This document shows positions 13,212-14,474 of a DNA stretch of 14,474 nt, one piece after another (the stretch's first letter is position 1; every line of letters starts with the position of its first letter). A model generated the notes under the pieces. It saw only the letters and a program-made list of their open reading frames with translations, searched no databases and was not told the origin of the DNA. Source of the DNA: Oscillospiraceae bacterium (GTDB taxonomy: Bacteria; Bacillota_A; Clostridia; Oscillospirales; CAG-272); the NCBI GenBank assembly GCA_015064195.1, contig SVSO01000051.1:1-14474 (forward strand). Reading direction: 5' to 3'. Both the position numbers and the translations under genes were made by a program.

Positions 13212-13943
13212 ATGAATGTAATCGATCTTATCTACGACTCCGAACACGATCTGCACATCCGGCTGAGAATGCCGGAGGGGGTGGAGGCGCCGCCGCTGTA
13301 TTTCCATATGCATGGCGGCGGAATGACCGGCGGCGATTATGCATGGGCTGAAAATGAGCTTCTCTGCGCACTCTGCGAGGATGGCGTGGCATCCGCATCC
13401 ATCGAGTACCGGCTCTATCCCAACGCAAAATATCCCGAATTCATCGAGGACTGCGCCCGCGCAGTGGATTTTCTCCTCAACAAGAGCGACTATAAATTCA
13501 CCGATATTTTCGCCGGCGGCTCATCGGCAGGCGGATATCTGTCCATGATGCTGTTTTTTGACAAGCATTATCTGGGCGCATACGGCATCGATCCGTGGAA
13601 ATTTGCCGGATGGATCTTCAATGCGGGACAGCCCACCGTGCATTTCAATGTGCTGACGGAGCGTGGGCTGGACTCTCGCCTGCTACGTGTTGACGAGGCC
13701 GCTCCGCTGTATCATATCACCGGGAATTATCCGGCGGATCCCCTTCCCCGCATCCTGCATATTGCCGCATCGAGCGATATGCCGTGCCGGCTGGAGCAGG
13801 TAAAGCTTCTGCAGGCCACCATGCGGCATTTCGGCTATCCGGACAGCAAAAACACCTTTATGTATATGAACGGCTTTTCGCATACAGCCTACAACGGCAA
13901 TCCGGATTTCATCGAAGCGATCAAGCGCTTCATCCGTCAATAA
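13212..13943 (+). CDS. Alpha/beta hydrolase, esterase/lipase (HGGG) type
   Basis: The 243-residue cytoplasmic protein shows the hormone-sensitive-lipase/BD-FAE-like pattern: an oxyanion-hole motif HGGG (34-37, in YFHMHGGGMTGGDY), then SIEYRLYPNAKYPEFIEDCARA, the nucleophile elbow GGSSAGG with S105, acid D189 in IAASSDMPCR, and H224 in GFSHTAY. Together S105-D189-H224 form a complete triad. There is no signal peptide. Family members remove acetyl, feruloyl or other acyl groups, or act on small esters. Next to a Gfo/Idh/MocA oxidoreductase and an AraC regulator, an acyl-sugar or lactone substrate is plausible but is an inference. The ATG at 13212 has AAAAGGGA upstream and follows the oxidoreductase stop by 16 bases. 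A terminator follows at 13975. Confidence 0.88.
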   Translation: MNVIDLIYDSEHDLHIRLRMPEGVEAPPLYFHMHGGGMTGGDYAWAENELLCALCEDGVASASIEYRLYPNAKYPEFIEDCARAVDFLLNKSDYKFTDIFAGGSSAGGYLSMMLFFDKHYLGAYGIDPWKFAGWIFNAGQPTVHFNVLTERGLDSRLLRVDEAAPLYHITGNYPADPLPRILHIAASSDMPCRLEQVKLLQATMRHFGYPDSKNTFMYMNGFSHTAYNGNPDFIEAIKRFIRQ

Positions 13944-13974
13944 CCGTTCAGACAGCGTGCAAACGTACAAAATC

Positions 13975-14009
13975 ACCGCTTTCCATTCGGGAAGCGGTGT
14001 TTTATTCTT
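13975..14009 (+). terminator. Intrinsic terminator of the oxidoreductase-hydrolase operon
   Basis: Arms 13975-13984 and 13989-13998 pair over 10 bp (one G-U) around an ATTC loop and are followed by GTTTTATTCTT. On the minus strand the same stem is followed by GATTTTG, so it may also serve the convergent gene ending at 14008, more weakly. Confidence 0.85.
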
Positions 14010-14474
14010 AATAATCGTCGCCGCGATAGCGCGGAATGTTCTGCGTGGTGAGGTTCTTGTTGCGGGCGTAGACCGGCGGGTTCATCTCCCGGGTCTGATT
14101 CATCGCCTGCATCCGAAGCTGTTCGCGGCGGATGCGTGCCATCTCGGCCGCACGGCGTTTGCGCCGCTGGGCACGGATGTACTGCGCACGGATGTAGAGC
14201 GCGGTGTAACCGGCCACCAGTATCAGCACGAGGATGAGCAGGATGAGGAGAATCCAGCCGATGACCGACAGTCCGCCCTTGGTGTGAAGCGTCACCGTCT
14301 CAAGCCAGAGACCGTATTCGCCATCGACCGGCGCGGCATCTGCCGTGCGCATCCACAGCTTGACGAGGGACAGATCGCCCTTGGTCAGCGTGGTGAAATC
14401 CTTGATCCGGAAGCTGATCTCCTGCCATGTGTTGGGCGTAACCGTAACTTCACCCTCGAATACTGCCGCATCCG
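14008..14474 (-). CDS. C-terminal part of a membrane-anchored extracellular protein, 5' end outside the window
   Basis: The frame is open to the window edge, so the start is outside. About 154 residues are visible. The first part is a beta-rich extracytoplasmic segment with regularly spaced aromatics (TPNTWQEISFRIKDFTTL, LSLVKLWMR, YGLWLETVTL), which looks like the end of a jelly-roll or carbohydrate-binding type domain. Next comes a strongly hydrophobic helix (SVIGWILLILLILVLILVAG), then a basic, Arg-rich cytoplasmic tail of about 65 residues (RAQRRKRRAAEMARIRREQL). This gives an outside N-terminus, one C-terminal membrane anchor and an unusually long positive tail. I do not recognise the family. 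The internal Met at 14352 lies in the middle of the beta domain and is not a likely start. Confidence 0.75.
   Translation of the reverse strand, partial: DAAVFEGEVTVTPNTWQEISFRIKDFTTLTKGDLSLVKLWMRTADAAPVDGEYGLWLETVTLHTKGGLSVIGWILLILLILVLILVAGYTALYIRAQYIRAQRRKRRAAEMARIRREQLRMQAMNQTREMNPPVYARNKNLTTQNIPRYRGDDY

Noticed and set aside
12074..13213. 379-residue minus-strand frame opposite the oxidoreductase
   Set aside because: It is antisense to a clear Gfo/Idh/MocA protein, has no ribosome site, and its 3' end runs into the shared promoter region.
14453..14461. The 9-mer CCCTCGAAT at the right end also occurs in the left-end inverted repeat (99-107)
   Set aside because: A 9-base match in a 14-kb window is expected by chance. 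It does not extend further and does not suggest circularity.
1..14474. Search by eye for CRISPR arrays, tRNA/rRNA genes, insertion sequences and integrase-type genes
   Set aside because: No regularly spaced repeats, tRNA cloverleaf with CCA-type end, transposase or phage proteins were seen. Short RNAs could still be missed by eye.

Overview
The window suggests an endospore-forming, moderately GC-rich member of the Clostridia, plausibly an Oscillospirales-type gut bacterium. Three things support this: the spoIIIA sporulation operon, the clostridial block yajC / TIGR04086-type membrane gene / SCIFF-maturase-like gene, and Gram-positive style signals (strong AGGAGG-like ribosome sites, TATAAT boxes). 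The family-level assignment is an inference. The genes look chromosomal: I see no insertion sequence, phage gene, CRISPR array, tRNA or rRNA.

Layout. (1) 1-1910, minus strand: spoIIIAA-AB-AC-AD, tightly packed, with AD cut by the window edge and a good sigma-E type promoter at 1882-1910. A perfect 21-bp inverted repeat begins at base 1 and may be an assembly-end artefact. (2) 1911-3676, minus strand: yajC, a TIGR04086-like four-helix membrane protein, and a 219-residue protein that resembles the SCIFF ranthipeptide maturase (ScfB/CteB) with its radical-SAM core removed. The precursor-peptide gene usually found here is absent. A terminator-like hairpin lies just before the ribosome site of this short gene. 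(3) 3610-5823: a divergently transcribed secreted protein with GLUG-like repeats and a C-terminal InlB-B-like domain, closed by a bidirectional terminator. (4) 5834-9123, minus strand: a CPBP intramembrane protease translationally coupled (ATGA) to a cytoplasmic GH95 alpha-L-fucosidase-type enzyme. (5) 9198-11241, plus strand: a class I methyltransferase overlapping a YdcF/DUF218 membrane protein. (6) 11234-14009: an AraC-family regulator facing away from a Gfo/Idh/MocA oxidoreductase and an alpha/beta hydrolase. The two transcription units share one 36-bp stretch in which the two promoters lie head-on on top of each other. (7) 14008-14474: the C-terminal end of a membrane-anchored extracellular protein.

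How the genes fit together. The spoIIIA genes build the mother-cell side of the forespore feeding channel. yajC and its neighbours sit at the membrane and secretion interface. GH95, the oxidoreductase and the hydrolase point to use of host- or plant-derived glycans, with the AraC protein as likely local regulator of the last two. The most unusual item is the shortened SCIFF-maturase relative at 2006-2665. It keeps the peptide-recognition (RRE) domain and the Cys-rich SPASM tail but has neither the CxxxCxxC catalytic cluster nor a precursor peptide.
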